This document shows positions 16,093 through 26,100 of a stretch of 64,000 bases of DNA, piece after piece. This DNA is from Roseomonas marmotae (GTDB lineage Bacteria; Pseudomonadota; Alphaproteobacteria; Acetobacterales; Acetobacteraceae). The notes under the pieces were generated by a model. The model did not search any database. It saw nothing but the letters and a program-made list of their open reading frames with translations, and had not been told where the DNA came from. Positions within the stretch are counted from its first letter, which is position 1. Every line of letters begins with the position of its first letter. The DNA lies in the NCBI RefSeq assembly GCF_017654485.1, contig NZ_CP061091.1:2176501-2240500 (forward strand), given 5' to 3'. A program made the position numbers and the translations under genes.

Positions 16093-17286
16093 TCAGGCCG
16101 CCGCGCCCATCTCCTGCCGCACCAGGCTCACCCAATAACCGGCGCCGAAGGGAATGGCGTCGTCGTTGAAGTTGTAGGTGGGCGTGTGCAGCCCTTCCGA
16201 GGTCGCGCCGCCGGCACCCTGACCCATGAACATGAAGGCGCCGGGGCGGGCCTCCAGCATATGGGCGAAATCCTCGCCACCGGTGGTCTGAGGGGCGTTC
16301 GGATCCACGCGGCCGTTGCCCACCAAGGCGCCGGCGGCGGCCAGGGCGATGCCGGTCTGCTCGGCATGGTTCACCAGGGCAGTAGTGCCGCGCAGGTATT
16401 CCGGTTCCGCCGTGCAGCCGAAGCTGGCGGCGACGCTATGCGCCAGTTCCGCGAGCCGCTTCTCCATCAGGTCCCGCACGGCAGGCACATAGCTGCGCGA
16501 GGTGCCGCCAATACGGATTTCCGACGGCATCACATTGACCGAGCCGAAGGACCCGCCCGCGACAGCGCCCACGCTGATCACCGCCGCATCCACCGCGGCC
16601 ACATTCCGGCTGACGATGGTCTGTAGCGCCATGATGAATTGCGCCTGGACCACCGTGACGTCGGTGGAGAGATGCGGCGCGGCGCCACCATGCCCGCCCG
16701 TGCCGCGGAAGGTGACGAACCAGCGGTCGCTGGCCGCCAGGGCCGGCCCGACGCGGGTGGAGAAGGTGCCAAGCGGCAGGCCCGGATCGTTGTGCAGGCC
16801 ATAGACGGCATCGACCGGGAAACGGTCGAAGAGGCCGTCCTCCAGCATGGCGACGGCGCCGCCACGGCCTTCCTCGGCCGGCTGGAAGATGAAATGCACG
16901 GTGCCGCCGAAATCCGGATGCCGGGCCAGGTATTTCGCCGCGCCCAGCAGCATGGTGGTATGGCCGTCATGGCCGCAGGCATGCATCTTGCCCTGGTGCC
17001 TTGAGGCATAGGGCAGGCCCGTCGCCTCGTTGATCAGCAGCGCATCCATATCGGCCCGAAGGCCGATGGCGCGCTGGCCCGGCAGGCGGCCCTTCAGCGT
17101 GGCCACCACGCCATACTTGCCGATGCCCTCCTCCACCTGCAGCCCGTATTCCCGCAGCTTGGCGGCAACCAGGGCGGAGGTCCGCTCCTCCTCCATCCCG
17201 ATCTCGGGATGGGCATGGATGTCCTGGCGGATCGCCGCCAGCTCGGGTTGCATCTCGCGCAGGGAGGCGAGCAGCGTTTCGTCCAT
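16093..17286 (-). CDS. M20-family amidohydrolase / aminoacylase-carboxypeptidase (hippurate hydrolase-like)
   Basis: A 397-residue zinc-type hydrolase of the M20D group (IAA-amino acid, hippurate or N-acyl amino acid hydrolases). Motifs: IRQDIHAHPEIGMEEERTS near 20-38, LRADMDALLINE (metal-side aspartate), MHACGHDGHTTMLLG with the conserved C-x-x-D-x-x-H pattern, FIFQPAEEGRGGA with the catalytic glutamate pair, and a late GGEDFAHMLE. The dimerisation domain lies between. It likely removes an acyl group from an amino acid in the cytosol. It starts 18 bases after gltX ends on the same strand, so it may be co-transcribed with gltX. Confidence 0.9.
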   Translation of the reverse strand: MDETLLASLREMQPELAAIRQDIHAHPEIGMEEERTSALVAAKLREYGLQVEEGIGKYGVVATLKGRLPGQRAIGLRADMDALLINEATGLPYASRHQGKMHACGHDGHTTMLLGAAKYLARHPDFGGTVHFIFQPAEEGRGGAVAMLEDGLFDRFPVDAVYGLHNDPGLPLGTFSTRVGPALAASDRWFVTFRGTGGHGGAAPHLSTDVTVVQAQFIMALQTIVSRNVAAVDAAVISVGAVAGGSFGSVNVMPSEIRIGGTSRSYVPAVRDLMEKRLAELAHSVAASFGCTAEPEYLRGTTALVNHAEQTGIALAAAGALVGNGRVDPNAPQTTGGEDFAHMLEARPGAFMFMGQGAGGATSEGLHTPTYNFNDDAIPFGAGYWVSLVRQEMGAAA

Positions 17287-17304
17287 GAAGGCGGTCCTTT
17301 TGCG

Positions 17305-18696
17305 TCAGGCGGCGGCGCGGATGCGTGCGAGGGCCTCGCCCTTGCCGAGGGCGAAGAGCACGGCATCAATCGGCGGGGATTGCGTGCTGCCGGTCAGCGC
17401 GGCGCGCAACGGCTGGGCCACGGCGCCGAGCTTCAGGCTCTTTACCTCGGCATAGTCGCGCAGCCACTTGTCGAGGTCGGCCCGCTCCCAGGGCGCTTCC
17501 TCCAGGAAATCCGCCAGGTCGCGCAGCCGCTCCTTGGCCTCGGGCGTCAGCTGGGCGGCGGCCTTGGGCTCAAAGTTCAGCGGGATAGTGGCGATGGCGA
17601 AGCCGCACATATCCGCGGCTTCCACCAGCGTGCGGGCACGCGGCTGGATATCCGGCATCAGCGCGCGGATCGTGGTGACCGCGCCTTCCGGCAAGACCGC
17701 GCCACGGCCCCGCAGAATGGCCAGCACATCGCCGGTGACGGCATCGGCGTCCTTCTGGCGCAAGTACTGCGCGTTCAGATGCGTCAGCTTGGCATAGTCC
17801 ATCCGGCTGGCGGCGCGGCCGACATCCTTCAGTTCGAAAAGCTCGATGGCGCGGTCGCGGGGGACGAATTCCTCGTCGCCATGGCCCCAGCCCAGACGCA
17901 GCAGGTAATTGCAGACGGCTTCCGGCAGGAAGCCCTGGTCACGGAACTCCAGAGCGCCCACCGCGCCGTGGCGCTTGGACAGCTTGGCTCCATCGGCGCC
18001 ATGGATCAGCGGGATATGCGCGAAATGCGGCCGCGTCCAACCCATGGCATCGTAGATCATCACCTGGCGGAAGGTGTTCGTCAGGTGGTCATCGCCACGG
18101 ATGACATGGGTGATGGCCATGTCATGGTCATCCACGACCACCGCATGCAGATAGGTCGGCGTCCCGTCCGAACGCAGGATGATCATGTCATCCAGTTCGC
18201 TGTTCCTGACCCGCACCTCGCCCTGCACCAGGTCGTGGATCACCGTCTCGCCATCGCGCGGGGCCTTGATGCGGATGACGGGCTTTACGCCGGCCGGCGC
18301 CTCGGCCGGGTCGCGGTCACGCCAGCGGCCGTCATAGCGCGGCGGGCGCCCTTCGGCGGCGGCCTTCTCCCGCATCTCCGTCAGCTCTTCCGGGGTGCAG
18401 AAGCACTGGTAGGCCTTGCCTGTCGCTAGCAGCCCCCGCGCCACCTCGGCATGGCGCGCCTCCCGTGCACTCTGCATCACCGCAGGTTCGTCGGGGGAGA
18501 GGCCGAGCCAGTCCAGGCTCTCGAGGATCTGGTCCACCGCTTCCTTCGTGCTGCGGGCCTTATCGGTATCCTCGATCCGCAGCAGGTACTGGCCGCCGTG
18601 ATGGCGGGCAAAAAGGTAGTTGAAGAGGGCGGTGCGCGCGCCTCCGATGTGCAGATACCCGGTCGGGGAGGGGGCGAAGCGGGTGCGGACTGTCAT
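17305..18696 (-). CDS. gltX: Glutamyl-tRNA synthetase
   Basis: A 463-residue class I aminoacyl-tRNA synthetase that charges tRNA-Glu. The HIGH-type motif is HIGG at 16-19 in FAPSPTGYLHIGGARTALFNYLFA, and the KMSKS-type motif is KLSKR at 238-242. RIEDTDKARS, CYCTPEEL-like QCFCTPEEL and LDDMIILRSDGTPTYL are also typical. Many alphaproteobacteria carry two glutamyl-tRNA synthetases with different tRNA specificity; sequence alone does not settle which one this is. It is divergent from comEC across 121 bases, an arrangement common near lexA in alphaproteobacteria. Confidence 0.96.
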   Translation of the reverse strand: MTVRTRFAPSPTGYLHIGGARTALFNYLFARHHGGQYLLRIEDTDKARSTKEAVDQILESLDWLGLSPDEPAVMQSAREARHAEVARGLLATGKAYQCFCTPEELTEMREKAAAEGRPPRYDGRWRDRDPAEAPAGVKPVIRIKAPRDGETVIHDLVQGEVRVRNSELDDMIILRSDGTPTYLHAVVVDDHDMAITHVIRGDDHLTNTFRQVMIYDAMGWTRPHFAHIPLIHGADGAKLSKRHGAVGALEFRDQGFLPEAVCNYLLRLGWGHGDEEFVPRDRAIELFELKDVGRAASRMDYAKLTHLNAQYLRQKDADAVTGDVLAILRGRGAVLPEGAVTTIRALMPDIQPRARTLVEAADMCGFAIATIPLNFEPKAAAQLTPEAKERLRDLADFLEEAPWERADLDKWLRDYAEVKSLKLGAVAQPLRAALTGSTQSPPIDAVLFALGKGEALARIRAAA

Positions 18697-18817
18697 GGGG
18701 CTCGGCCAAGTTCCTTGAAGCCAGACGATTACGCCCTGGCTCGCGAGATTTCCTAGGAGTTACCGCTTCTACCACGCCGCATTCCCGCTGTAGAGTGCGC
18801 GTGGAGGTTGAGATGCC

Positions 18818-21031
18818 GTGCGTGTTTTGATCGCTTCAAGCGTGGCGCCGGCCCCAGGCTTCTGGAACCGGATGCGCGAGGCCATCCGCCCCCTTCCATC
18901 CGCTACGATAGCGCGCCTGCTCCATACCTTGTCCGAAGCGCTGGCGCCGGAATGGCAGAGGTTGCCGCTTTGGCTGCCGGTCGCCATGGGGATCGGCATC
19001 CTGGCTTATTTCAGCCTGCGCCATGAGCCCGACTTTCCCGCCCTGTGGCTGGCGCTGCCGCTGCTGGCCTCCGCGCTTTCACTGGTGCGCCGCTGGCCAC
19101 TGGCAGCCTGGGCCGTCGCCATGCTGGGCATGGGCGCTTTGGGCTTCGGTATCGCCTCATGGCATGTGCAGCGCCTGCCGCCCCGTCTGGACCTGCCCTC
19201 CAAAGCCGTGATCGCCGAAGGCGTGGTCGGGAGCGTGGACAGGCTTCCAGAAGGCCTGCGGGTGACCCTGACCGGGCCGCGCCTCGCCGCCGAAGGTCCG
19301 GAGCTGGAACGCTCCATCCGCCTCCGCCTTCGCAAGAACGACCCACTTCTACCCGTTCCGGGTGATCGTCTGCGGGTGAGGGCCCTGGTGCGGGAGCCTG
19401 CCATGCCCGCCTTCCCCGGTGCCTGGGACTTCCAGCGCAATGCCTTCCTTCAGGGGCTGGGAGGCTCCGGCTTCGCCATCGGCATGGCTGAACGGCTGGG
19501 GGACCCTTTGCCCGCCTCGCCATTCGCCCGGTTGCGCGGCCTGGTGGAGGGCAGGATCGCGCGTCAGGTCCCCGGTGGCGCGGGGGCCGTCGCGGCGGCG
19601 CTGCTGACCGGATCGCAAACCGCTATCCCTGAAGACGATATGGTGGCGATGCGCGATTCCGGGCTGGCGCATCTGCTCTCCGTCTCCGGTTTGCACATCG
19701 CCATCGTGATGGGACTGAGCTTCGGGCTCGTGCGCTTTCTGCTGGCGCTGTCGCCATGGCTCGCCCTGCGCTGCGACGGCAAGGTGGTGGCGGGGCCGGC
19801 CAGCCTCGTCGTCGGGCTCTGCTACGTGTTGATGACTGGCGCGCAGGTGCCGATGCTCCGCAGCTTCGCCATGGCGGCGCTGGTAACGCTGGGAATCCTG
19901 CTGGGGCGCCGGGCCTTGTCGCTTCGGACCCTGGCCGTCGCCGCGACCGCCGTGATGCTGATGCAGCCCCATGCGGTGATGGGCCCCTCCTTTCAGATGA
20001 GCTTCGCCGCGGTCCTGGTGCTGATCGCCGCGAACGAGGGGGCTGGACCTTGGATGGCCCGATGGCGGTCAGGGAAGGAATGGTGGCGCAAGCCGGGCCT
20101 GATACTCATCGGGCTGGTGATGACGTCGCTGCTGGCCGGGCTGGCAACCACGCCCTACGGGCTGCACCACTTCGGCCGGCTGCAGCTCTATGGCGTGATC
20201 GCCAATGGTATCGCGGTGCCGCTGACCTCCATCCTGGTCATGCCGGCGGGCATGGCAGCCATGGTCCTGATGCCGCTGGGGCTGGAGAGTTGGGCTCTGG
20301 CCCCCATGGGCTGGGGGGTGGAGGGTATTCTGCGTGTGGCCCACGCCGTCGCCGGCTGGCCCGGCGCCGCGCTGCTGGCCAGGCCCATTCCGGCCTGGGG
20401 GCTGGCGCTGACCAGCCTCGGGATGCTGTGGCTCTGCCTCTGGCGAGGGTCCTGGCGCCTGCTGGGGCTGCCGATGCTTCTGGCCGGCAGCCTCTCCGCG
20501 GGGTGGGCGGCCCCGCCGGATATCCTCGTCTCATCCGATGCACGGCTGATCGCCTTCCGAACGTCAGAGGCGGTCTACCTGCAACGTGCCACTGGTGCTT
20601 CCAGTCTGGTGCGAGAAAGCTGGCTGCGTAGCTGGGCGGAGGAGGAAGCGGTTCCAGTTCCCATGGAAGGGCGCACGGCGGATGGCGCACTGGATTGCAC
20701 TCCGACAGCCTGCCGCTTCCAACCTGCGCCGGAGGGGCCTGCCGCCATGCTGCTGCGTCCTGAAAAGACACGCCGGAAGGAGACACCGCCACCCATCCAG
20801 GCGGCAGCGTATTGCAGCAAGGCGGCCTTACTGCTGTCGCCCGAGCCGATCCGTGGCAGATGCCGCGACACCGCCAAGGTCGACCGCTTCACCGTCTGGC
20901 GCGATGGACCGCAGGCCATCTGGCTGGATGCGGCAGGACCGCGCATCCTGTCCGATCGGGCATGGCGTGGCCAGCGGCCCTGGATGCCGCCGCCGCCGCG
21001 CCCGGCCTGGGAAAAGGCCGCCGCTCAGTAG
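18818..21031 (+). CDS. comEC: ComEC/Rec2-type DNA-uptake channel protein
   Basis: A 737-residue polytopic membrane protein. An N-terminal soluble DUF4131-like beta domain lies between early helices (about 95-190). The Competence-domain core includes [39 protein letters not shown] (about 265-305) and a run of further helices to about residue 570. The C-terminal 150 residues have no metallo-beta-lactamase HxHxDH motif, so the nuclease-like domain seen in some ComEC proteins is absent or degenerate. It would form the inner-membrane channel for single-stranded DNA uptake. The start is a GTG at 18818 with GGAGG about ten bases upstream. Its last seven bases overlap the convergent lexA gene. Confidence 0.9.
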   Translation: MRVLIASSVAPAPGFWNRMREAIRPLPSATIARLLHTLSEALAPEWQRLPLWLPVAMGIGILAYFSLRHEPDFPALWLALPLLASALSLVRRWPLAAWAVAMLGMGALGFGIASWHVQRLPPRLDLPSKAVIAEGVVGSVDRLPEGLRVTLTGPRLAAEGPELERSIRLRLRKNDPLLPVPGDRLRVRALVREPAMPAFPGAWDFQRNAFLQGLGGSGFAIGMAERLGDPLPASPFARLRGLVEGRIARQVPGGAGAVAAALLTGSQTAIPEDDMVAMRDSGLAHLLSVSGLHIAIVMGLSFGLVRFLLALSPWLALRCDGKVVAGPASLVVGLCYVLMTGAQVPMLRSFAMAALVTLGILLGRRALSLRTLAVAATAVMLMQPHAVMGPSFQMSFAAVLVLIAANEGAGPWMARWRSGKEWWRKPGLILIGLVMTSLLAGLATTPYGLHHFGRLQLYGVIANGIAVPLTSILVMPAGMAAMVLMPLGLESWALAPMGWGVEGILRVAHAVAGWPGAALLARPIPAWGLALTSLGMLWLCLWRGSWRLLGLPMLLAGSLSAGWAAPPDILVSSDARLIAFRTSEAVYLQRATGASSLVRESWLRSWAEEEAVPVPMEGRTADGALDCTPTACRFQPAPEGPAAMLLRPEKTRRKETPPPIQAAAYCSKAALLLSPEPIRGRCRDTAKVDRFTVWRDGPQAIWLDAAGPRILSDRAWRGQRPWMPPPPRPAWEKAAAQ

Positions 21032-21744
21032 CGGCGCAGCAGCCCCACCAGTTTCCCCTGCACCTTCACCCGGTCCGGGCCAAAGATGCGGGTCTCATAA
21101 GCCGGATTGGCGGCCTCCAGAGCGATGGAATTGCGGTTGCGGCGCAGCTTCTTCAGCGTGACCTCGCTGTCGTCCACCAGCGCGACCACCACATCGCCGT
21201 TCTCCGCGACCTCGCCCCGGCGGATGATGACGGTATCGCCATCCAGTATACCGAGGCCGGTCATGGAATCGCCGGCCACCTCCAGCGCGTAGTGGTCGCC
21301 GGAATGGAGCAGCGCGGCCGGGACCTCGACGCTGCTGCCCTGGTCACGCAGCGCCTCGATCGGCTGGCCGGCTGCGATGCGGCCATAGAGCGGCAGCTGC
21401 ACCGCCGCGGCATCGGCGGCGCCCTTCTGCACCCCATGCAGATGCGGGGCGAAATTGCCGCGAATGACATTGGCGGGGTAATTGGGCGCGGTCGTGCGCG
21501 AGATGGCATCGGCAGCGCGCGGCGCCACGCTGTCCGGCAGGCGCAGCACCTCCAGGGCACGGGCGCGGTGCGCGCGCCGCTTCAGGAAGCCGCGCTCTTC
21601 CAGTGCCGTGATCAGGCGATGGATACCGGACTTGGAGCGCAGCTTCAGCGCCTCCTTCATCTCCTCGAACGAAGGGGAGAATCCGGTATCGCGCAGGTGC
21701 TGGTCGATGAACATCAACAGCTCGTGCTGCTTGCGCGTGAGCAT
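21025..21744 (-). CDS. lexA: LexA repressor (SOS regulator)
   Basis: A 239-residue LexA. The winged-helix N-terminus [17 protein letters not shown]...[10 protein letters not shown] is typical of alphaproteobacteria. The autocleavage site is A125-G126 in GRIAAGQP. The catalytic dyad is S160 (VAGDSM) and K198 (SEVTLKKL). It represses DNA-damage genes and cleaves itself on contact with RecA filaments. A Shine-Dalgarno GGGAAGG lies about eight bases before the ATG. Upstream, a GAAC-N7-GAAC box overlaps the -10 region, so lexA is autoregulated. It lies downstream of moeA on the same strand but has its own promoter. Confidence 0.97.
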   Translation of the reverse strand: MLTRKQHELLMFIDQHLRDTGFSPSFEEMKEALKLRSKSGIHRLITALEERGFLKRRAHRARALEVLRLPDSVAPRAADAISRTTAPNYPANVIRGNFAPHLHGVQKGAADAAAVQLPLYGRIAAGQPIEALRDQGSSVEVPAALLHSGDHYALEVAGDSMTGLGILDGDTVIIRRGEVAENGDVVVALVDDSEVTLKKLRRNRNSIALEAANPAYETRIFGPDRVKVQGKLVGLLRRY

Positions 21745-21802
21745 GCGGAGACCTTCCCTAGAATCGGAGCCGGCCTGCGAACAAACCGGAAACTGTCCAA
21801 AT

Positions 21803-21832
21803 GTTCTACGGAAGTTCTCTTGCCCGGGTCAA
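21803..21832 (-). promoter_or_regulatory. lexA promoter with LexA autoregulatory box
   Basis: On the minus strand TTGACC (21832-21827) serves as -35 and TAGAAC (21808-21803) as -10, fitting the alphaproteobacterial sigma-70 pattern. GAAC at 21817-21814 and GAAC at 21806-21803, spaced by exactly seven bases, form a LexA box that overlaps the -10. The start codon is 59 bases further on. Confidence 0.8.
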
Positions 21833-21848
21833 CCGGTTTTCACGGGTT

Positions 21849-23054
21849 TCAGACCCCTAACTCGGCCAAAATCAACACGTCCACCGTCTCGCCGGCCTCC
21901 AGGGGCGGTGCATGGGGCTGACGCAGCAGCAGGGCATCCGCCCGCGCCATGGTCTTGAGCATGGAGCTATCCTGGCGCGGAAAGGCCGTGGCGATCCAGC
22001 CTCCTCCCGCATCGGTGGAGAGCGACGCGCGCAGATAATCGGCCCGGCGGTCATTCCCGGCCAGGGGCGCTCCCAGGATGGCGCGCCGCACCGGGGGCGA
22101 CAGGCCAGGGCGGCCGCCCAGGGCCGCGATGGCGGGCCACAGGAAGACGATGCCACAGACCAGGCTGGAAACCGGGTTGCCGGGGAGACCCAGCAGCGGC
22201 GTGTCGCCCAGGCGGCCCCAGATCAGCGGCTTTCCGGGCCGCATAGCGATCTTCCAGAAATCGAGGGCGAAACCCTCCGGGCCCAGCGCCTTCTGCACCA
22301 GATCATGCTCGCCCACGCTGGCGCCTCCCGTGGTGACCAGCAGGTCGCAGCCGCGCGCCGCCCGTGCTGTCGCGGCGATAGCCGGGGCATCATCGGGAGC
22401 GATGGGCAGGATCAGCGGCGCACCGCCGGCCGAGCGCACCAGCGCCGCCAGCGCATGGGCGTTGGAAGAGACGATGCCCCCCGGCGCCAGGGGCTCGCCG
22501 GGCAGGGAGATCTCGTCGCCGGTCGCCAGGATGCCGATGCGCGGCGCGCGATGAACGCCCAGCCAGGGGTGGTTGGCCGCCGCCGCCAGCCCGATGTCGC
22601 GCGCGGTCAGCTTGCGGCCCGCGGGCAACAGCTCCTCGCCGAGCTGGAAGTCCAGCCCGGCACGACGGATCCAGCGGCCGGGCTGGACGGCTTCCTTTGC
22701 CGCGACCTCGTCACCGCTGGCCTCGGCATCCTCCTGCAGCAGAATTCCATCTGCGCCGGCAGGCAGTACGGCACCGGTAAAGATACGCACGGCCTGCCCC
22801 GGGCCAATTTTACCGGCAAAGGGGTGCCCGGCCGGAGCTGCGCCGATCACGGTCAGGCGCGCGCCTTCCGTCGCGTCCGCCGCGCGTACGGCATAGCCGT
22901 CCATGGCCGAGACATCGGCGGGTGGCTGGGTCAGCCGGGCCAATACCGGAGATGCCAGCACCCGGCCCCAGCCTTCCGAGAGGGCGACGGTCTCCGCCCC
23001 TACGGGCTGTAAAGCGCCGAGAATGCGGTTAAGGGCCTCCTCGACCGAGAGCAT
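21849..23054 (-). CDS. moeA: Molybdopterin molybdotransferase MoeA
   Basis: A 401-residue MoeA, which inserts molybdate into adenylylated molybdopterin. Landmarks: QPPADVSAMDGYAVRAAD (about 43-60), RIFTGAVLPAGAD, and the MoCF-binding domain with ILATGDEI and TTGGASVGEHDLVQKAL, followed by GLPGNPVSSLV. The ATG at 23054 overlaps the moaC stop (ATGA), so the two are coupled. Its product would be needed by the molybdoenzyme encoded at 4.3 kb and others elsewhere. The gene closes the ppiD-trp-moa operon; lexA follows 104 bases further on with its own promoter. Confidence 0.95.
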   Translation of the reverse strand: MLSVEEALNRILGALQPVGAETVALSEGWGRVLASPVLARLTQPPADVSAMDGYAVRAADATEGARLTVIGAAPAGHPFAGKIGPGQAVRIFTGAVLPAGADGILLQEDAEASGDEVAAKEAVQPGRWIRRAGLDFQLGEELLPAGRKLTARDIGLAAAANHPWLGVHRAPRIGILATGDEISLPGEPLAPGGIVSSNAHALAALVRSAGGAPLILPIAPDDAPAIAATARAARGCDLLVTTGGASVGEHDLVQKALGPEGFALDFWKIAMRPGKPLIWGRLGDTPLLGLPGNPVSSLVCGIVFLWPAIAALGGRPGLSPPVRRAILGAPLAGNDRRADYLRASLSTDAGGGWIATAFPRQDSSMLKTMARADALLLRQPHAPPLEAGETVDVLILAELGV

Positions 23055-23566
23055 CAGACAGCCTCCCAGAGCCCGGACTTGCCGCCTTCCTTGCGCGTCA
23101 GGCGTACAGCCTCCACGCGCATGCCGCGGTCGATGGCCTTGCACATGTCATAGACCGTCAGCGCCGCGACCGTGACCGCCGTCAGGGCTTCCATCTCCAC
23201 CCCCGTCTGTCCCGTTGTCTTGGCCGTCGCCTCGATCTCAACCGTATCGGGCGACACCGGAACCAGATCCACCTTCACGGAGGACAGGGGCAGGGGGTGG
23301 CAGAGAGGGATGAGGTCCGCCGTCCGCTTGGCGCCCATGATGCCCGCCAGCCGCGCCACGCCCAACACATCCCCCTTGCCGATGCCGCCCTGCAAGATGG
23401 TCTCCAGCGTCGCGGGCGCCATCATGACGCGCCCGCGTGCCACGGCGATGCGGGTGGTGGCGGGCTTGGCTGAGACATCGACCATCACCGCCTTGCCCTC
23501 GGCATCGAAATGCGTGAGGCCGCCAGCCGTCCCGCCCGGCGGCCTGTCCTGGTCCTTGGCGGACAT
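23054..23566 (-). CDS. moaC: Cyclic pyranopterin monophosphate synthase MoaC
   Basis: A 170-residue MoaC, which converts the MoaA product to cyclic pyranopterin monophosphate in molybdenum-cofactor synthesis. Conserved segments are [21 protein letters not shown] near the N-terminus, [18 protein letters not shown] (about 75-92) and [25 protein letters not shown], where the aspartate and lysine of YDMCKA belong to the active site. The start is one base from the trpC stop and the end overlaps moeA, so this gene is embedded in the trp-mo operon. Confidence 0.97.
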   Translation of the reverse strand: MSAKDQDRPPGGTAGGLTHFDAEGKAVMVDVSAKPATTRIAVARGRVMMAPATLETILQGGIGKGDVLGVARLAGIMGAKRTADLIPLCHPLPLSSVKVDLVPVSPDTVEIEATAKTTGQTGVEMEALTAVTVAALTVYDMCKAIDRGMRVEAVRLTRKEGGKSGLWEAV

Positions 23567-24373
23567 TCAGGCCTCGACCATGGCGCGGGCGGCGGCGGTG
23601 AGGTCAGGCTGGCGCAGCAGATGCTCGCCCACCAGGATGCAGTGGGCGCCGACACGCGCCATGCGCCGCACATCCTCCGGGTCGCGAAGCCCGCTCTCTG
23701 CCACCGGGATGCGGTCGGCCGGTACCAGCTGTGCCAGCCGTTCGGTCGTGGAGAGATCGGTCCGCAGAGTCCGCAGGTCACGGTTGTTGATGCCGATCAG
23801 GCGGGTGTTCAGGCCCAGCGCGCGTTCCAGCTCCCGCTCGTCATGCACCTCGGCCAGGACCGACATATCCAGGGTACGCGCCACATCCTCCAGCTCATTC
23901 GCCTGTGCGTCGGAGAGCGCGGCCAGGATCAGCAGGATGCAGTCGCCGCCCATGGCCCGCGTCTCGAAGACCTGCCAGGGGTCGATGATGAAGTCCTTGC
24001 GGAGCACCGGCAGGCCGCAGGCGGCGCGGGCCTCCATCAGATGCTCCGGCGCGCCCTGGAAGTATGGGGCATCCGTCAGCACGGAGAGGCAGGAGGCGCC
24101 GGCGGCTTCGTAGGCCCGGGCAATGGTCGCGGGCTCGAAGGGGTCGCGGATGAGTCCGCCGGACGGAGAGGCGCGCTTGATCTCGGAGATCAGGCCGATC
24201 CGTCCCTCTGCGACGGCAGTGCAGAGGGCGCCGGTGAAGTCGCGAGGCTTGCCGGCACCACGCGCCCGGCGCTCCATCTCATCCAGCGGGGTGGCGGCGG
24301 AGCGGGTTCGCACCTCCACCTCCTTGTCGACCAGGATCCGCAGCAGCGTGTCGGGAAGGGGTGGGGCATTCAT
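23567..24373 (-). CDS. trpC: Indole-3-glycerol phosphate synthase
   Basis: A 268-residue (beta-alpha)8 enzyme of tryptophan synthesis that closes the indole ring. Motifs: LISEIKRASPSGG with the catalytic lysine, VLTDAPYFQG, PVLRKDFIIDPWQV with a second lysine, IGINNRDLRTL and VAESGLRDPEDV. The frame also has an ATG at 24433 that overlaps the trpD stop (ATGA). I prefer 24373 because it gives the normal family length and has a purine-rich GAGAAAGAG upstream, but the longer 288-residue form cannot be excluded. Confidence 0.95.
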   Translation of the reverse strand: MNAPPLPDTLLRILVDKEVEVRTRSAATPLDEMERRARGAGKPRDFTGALCTAVAEGRIGLISEIKRASPSGGLIRDPFEPATIARAYEAAGASCLSVLTDAPYFQGAPEHLMEARAACGLPVLRKDFIIDPWQVFETRAMGGDCILLILAALSDAQANELEDVARTLDMSVLAEVHDERELERALGLNTRLIGINNRDLRTLRTDLSTTERLAQLVPADRIPVAESGLRDPEDVRRMARVGAHCILVGEHLLRQPDLTAAARAMVEA

Positions 24374-24429
24374 GGTCGGGACTCTTTCTCGCGCGGGCGG
24401 GCGCGCGGCATTCGGTGCGGAAGAGGTAG

Positions 24430-25449
24430 TCATGGAGCCGTCGTGGCGATGGAGGCGGCACGCAGCCGCTCCAGCATATCCAGCGCCGCGCCATCGTCGA
24501 TGGCGCGTGCCGCGCGTCCCGCCGCCGCGGGGAGATCATCCGTCTTGCCTGCGACGATAAGGGCGGCGGCGGCATTCAGCAGGACGCAGTCACGATAGGC
24601 GTTACGCGTGCCCCGCAGAAGCGCGATCAGCGCAGCCGCGTTCTCGGCGGGGTTGCCGCCCAACAGCGCCTCGGCTGGGGCGCGGGGCAGCCCGGCATCC
24701 TCGGGCGTGACGGTGAATTCACGGATGCTGCCGTTCTTCACCTCCACCACGTTGCTGGGGCCGGCGAGGGTGAGTTCATCCAGGCCCTGGCCATGCACCA
24801 GCCAGGCATGCTCGGTGCCGGTCCGCGCCAGGGTCTCGGCCATTGGGCGCAGCCATTGCGGTGCGAAGGCGCCGGTCATCTGCCGCTTCACGCGGGCAGG
24901 GCTGCTGAGCGGGCCCAGGAGGTTGAAGATCGTGCGCGTGGCGAGCTCCACCCGGGGGCCGGCAGCGTGGCGGAGCGCCGCGTGGTGGCGCGGCGCCGCC
25001 AGGAAGACCATGCCGACGCGCCGCAGCACCTCGGCCAGGGCCGGGATCGGCATGTCGAGGTTGACGCCCAGCGCCGCCAGGACGTCCGAGGCGCCGGATC
25101 TGGAGGAGAGCGCCTTATTGCCGTGCTTGGCCACCGGCACGCCGCAGGCCGCCACCACGATCGCCGCGGCGGTCGAGATATTCAGCGTGCCGGCGCCATC
25201 GCCACCGGTGCCGACGAGGTCGATGGCACCGGGAGGTGCCTCGATGGCGGTCATGCGCGCACGCATGGCACGGACGGCGCCGGTCATCTCGGCCACCGTC
25301 TCGCCACGCACGCGCATGGCCATCAGCAGGCCGGCGATCTGGGCGGGGGTGGCCTCGCCCTCCATGATGATGCCGAAGGCCTTCTCGGACTCATCCTCGG
25401 TCAGGGTCTCACCCAGCGCCAGCCGCGCCAGGACAGGCTTCAGCGACAT
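24430..25449 (-). CDS. trpD: Anthranilate phosphoribosyltransferase
   Basis: A 339-residue enzyme that joins anthranilate to PRPP. The glycine-rich GTGGDG (80-85) and [12 protein letters not shown] (108-119) bind the substrates, and a DE metal-binding-type pair occurs later in the chain. The N-terminal helical domain ([21 protein letters not shown]) is typical. The start overlaps the trpG stop by one base and the end abuts trpC, so expression is coupled along the trp block. Confidence 0.97.
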   Translation of the reverse strand: MSLKPVLARLALGETLTEDESEKAFGIIMEGEATPAQIAGLLMAMRVRGETVAEMTGAVRAMRARMTAIEAPPGAIDLVGTGGDGAGTLNISTAAAIVVAACGVPVAKHGNKALSSRSGASDVLAALGVNLDMPIPALAEVLRRVGMVFLAAPRHHAALRHAAGPRVELATRTIFNLLGPLSSPARVKRQMTGAFAPQWLRPMAETLARTGTEHAWLVHGQGLDELTLAGPSNVVEVKNGSIREFTVTPEDAGLPRAPAEALLGGNPAENAAALIALLRGTRNAYRDCVLLNAAAALIVAGKTDDLPAAAGRAARAIDDGAALDMLERLRAASIATTAP

Positions 25450-26051
25450 CAGGCAGCCCGGGCCTGTGCCGGCAGCGCGACGCCCGCCATGGTGAGGAAA
25501 TTACGCAGCAGATCGTGGCCGTGCTCGCTTGCGATGCTCTCGGGATGGAACTGCACGCCCCAGATCGGCAGATCGCGGTGCGCGAGGCCCATGATCAGCC
25601 CGTCCTCCGTCCATGCCGTGACCTCCAGCGCCTCGGGCAACCCCTCGCGCCGCACTACCAGCGAGTGGTAGCGGGTGGCCCTGAAGGGGTCGGGCAGGCC
25701 GGCGAAGAGATCGGTGTTCCGGTGCCGCATCTCCCAGACCTTGCCATGGATCGGGGTGGGCGCGCGCTCCACCACGCCACCGAAGGCCTGGCCGATGGCC
25801 TGGTGGCCCAGGCAGACGCCCATCAGCGGCACCCGCGCGGCGGCGGCGGCCTCGATCAGCGGCAGGCAGATGCCAGCTTCCTTCGGCGTGCAGGGGCCGG
25901 GGGAGAGCAGAATGGCCTCGGGCTTCAGGTCCATGGCTTCCTGGACCGTCAGCGCGTCGTTGCGGCGCACCTCGATCTGCGCGCCCAGATCGCCCAGGAA
26001 GTGGTAGAGGTTGAAGGTGAAGCTGTCGTAGTTGTCGATCAGCAGGATCAT
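25449..26051 (-). CDS. trpG: Anthranilate synthase glutamine amidotransferase subunit
   Basis: A 200-residue class I glutamine amidotransferase that supplies ammonia to TrpE. The oxyanion strand is [11 protein letters not shown] (50-60). The catalytic C80 is in GVCLGHQAI and the His-Glu pair is in GVQFHPESI. The [10 protein letters not shown]-terminus is characteristic. The ATG at 26051 is the conserved start; longer in-frame extensions upstream lie over trpE and are not used. It overlaps trpD and starts 49 bases after trpE ends. A combined TrpG/PabA role is possible but not shown. Confidence 0.96.
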   Translation of the reverse strand: MILLIDNYDSFTFNLYHFLGDLGAQIEVRRNDALTVQEAMDLKPEAILLSPGPCTPKEAGICLPLIEAAAAARVPLMGVCLGHQAIGQAFGGVVERAPTPIHGKVWEMRHRNTDLFAGLPDPFRATRYHSLVVRREGLPEALEVTAWTEDGLIMGLAHRDLPIWGVQFHPESIASEHGHDLLRNFLTMAGVALPAQARAA

Positions 26052-26100
26052 GGCTGGCAATCCTTCGGGCGGCTGAGGGGAGCGGTGGGGGCGGCCGGGT

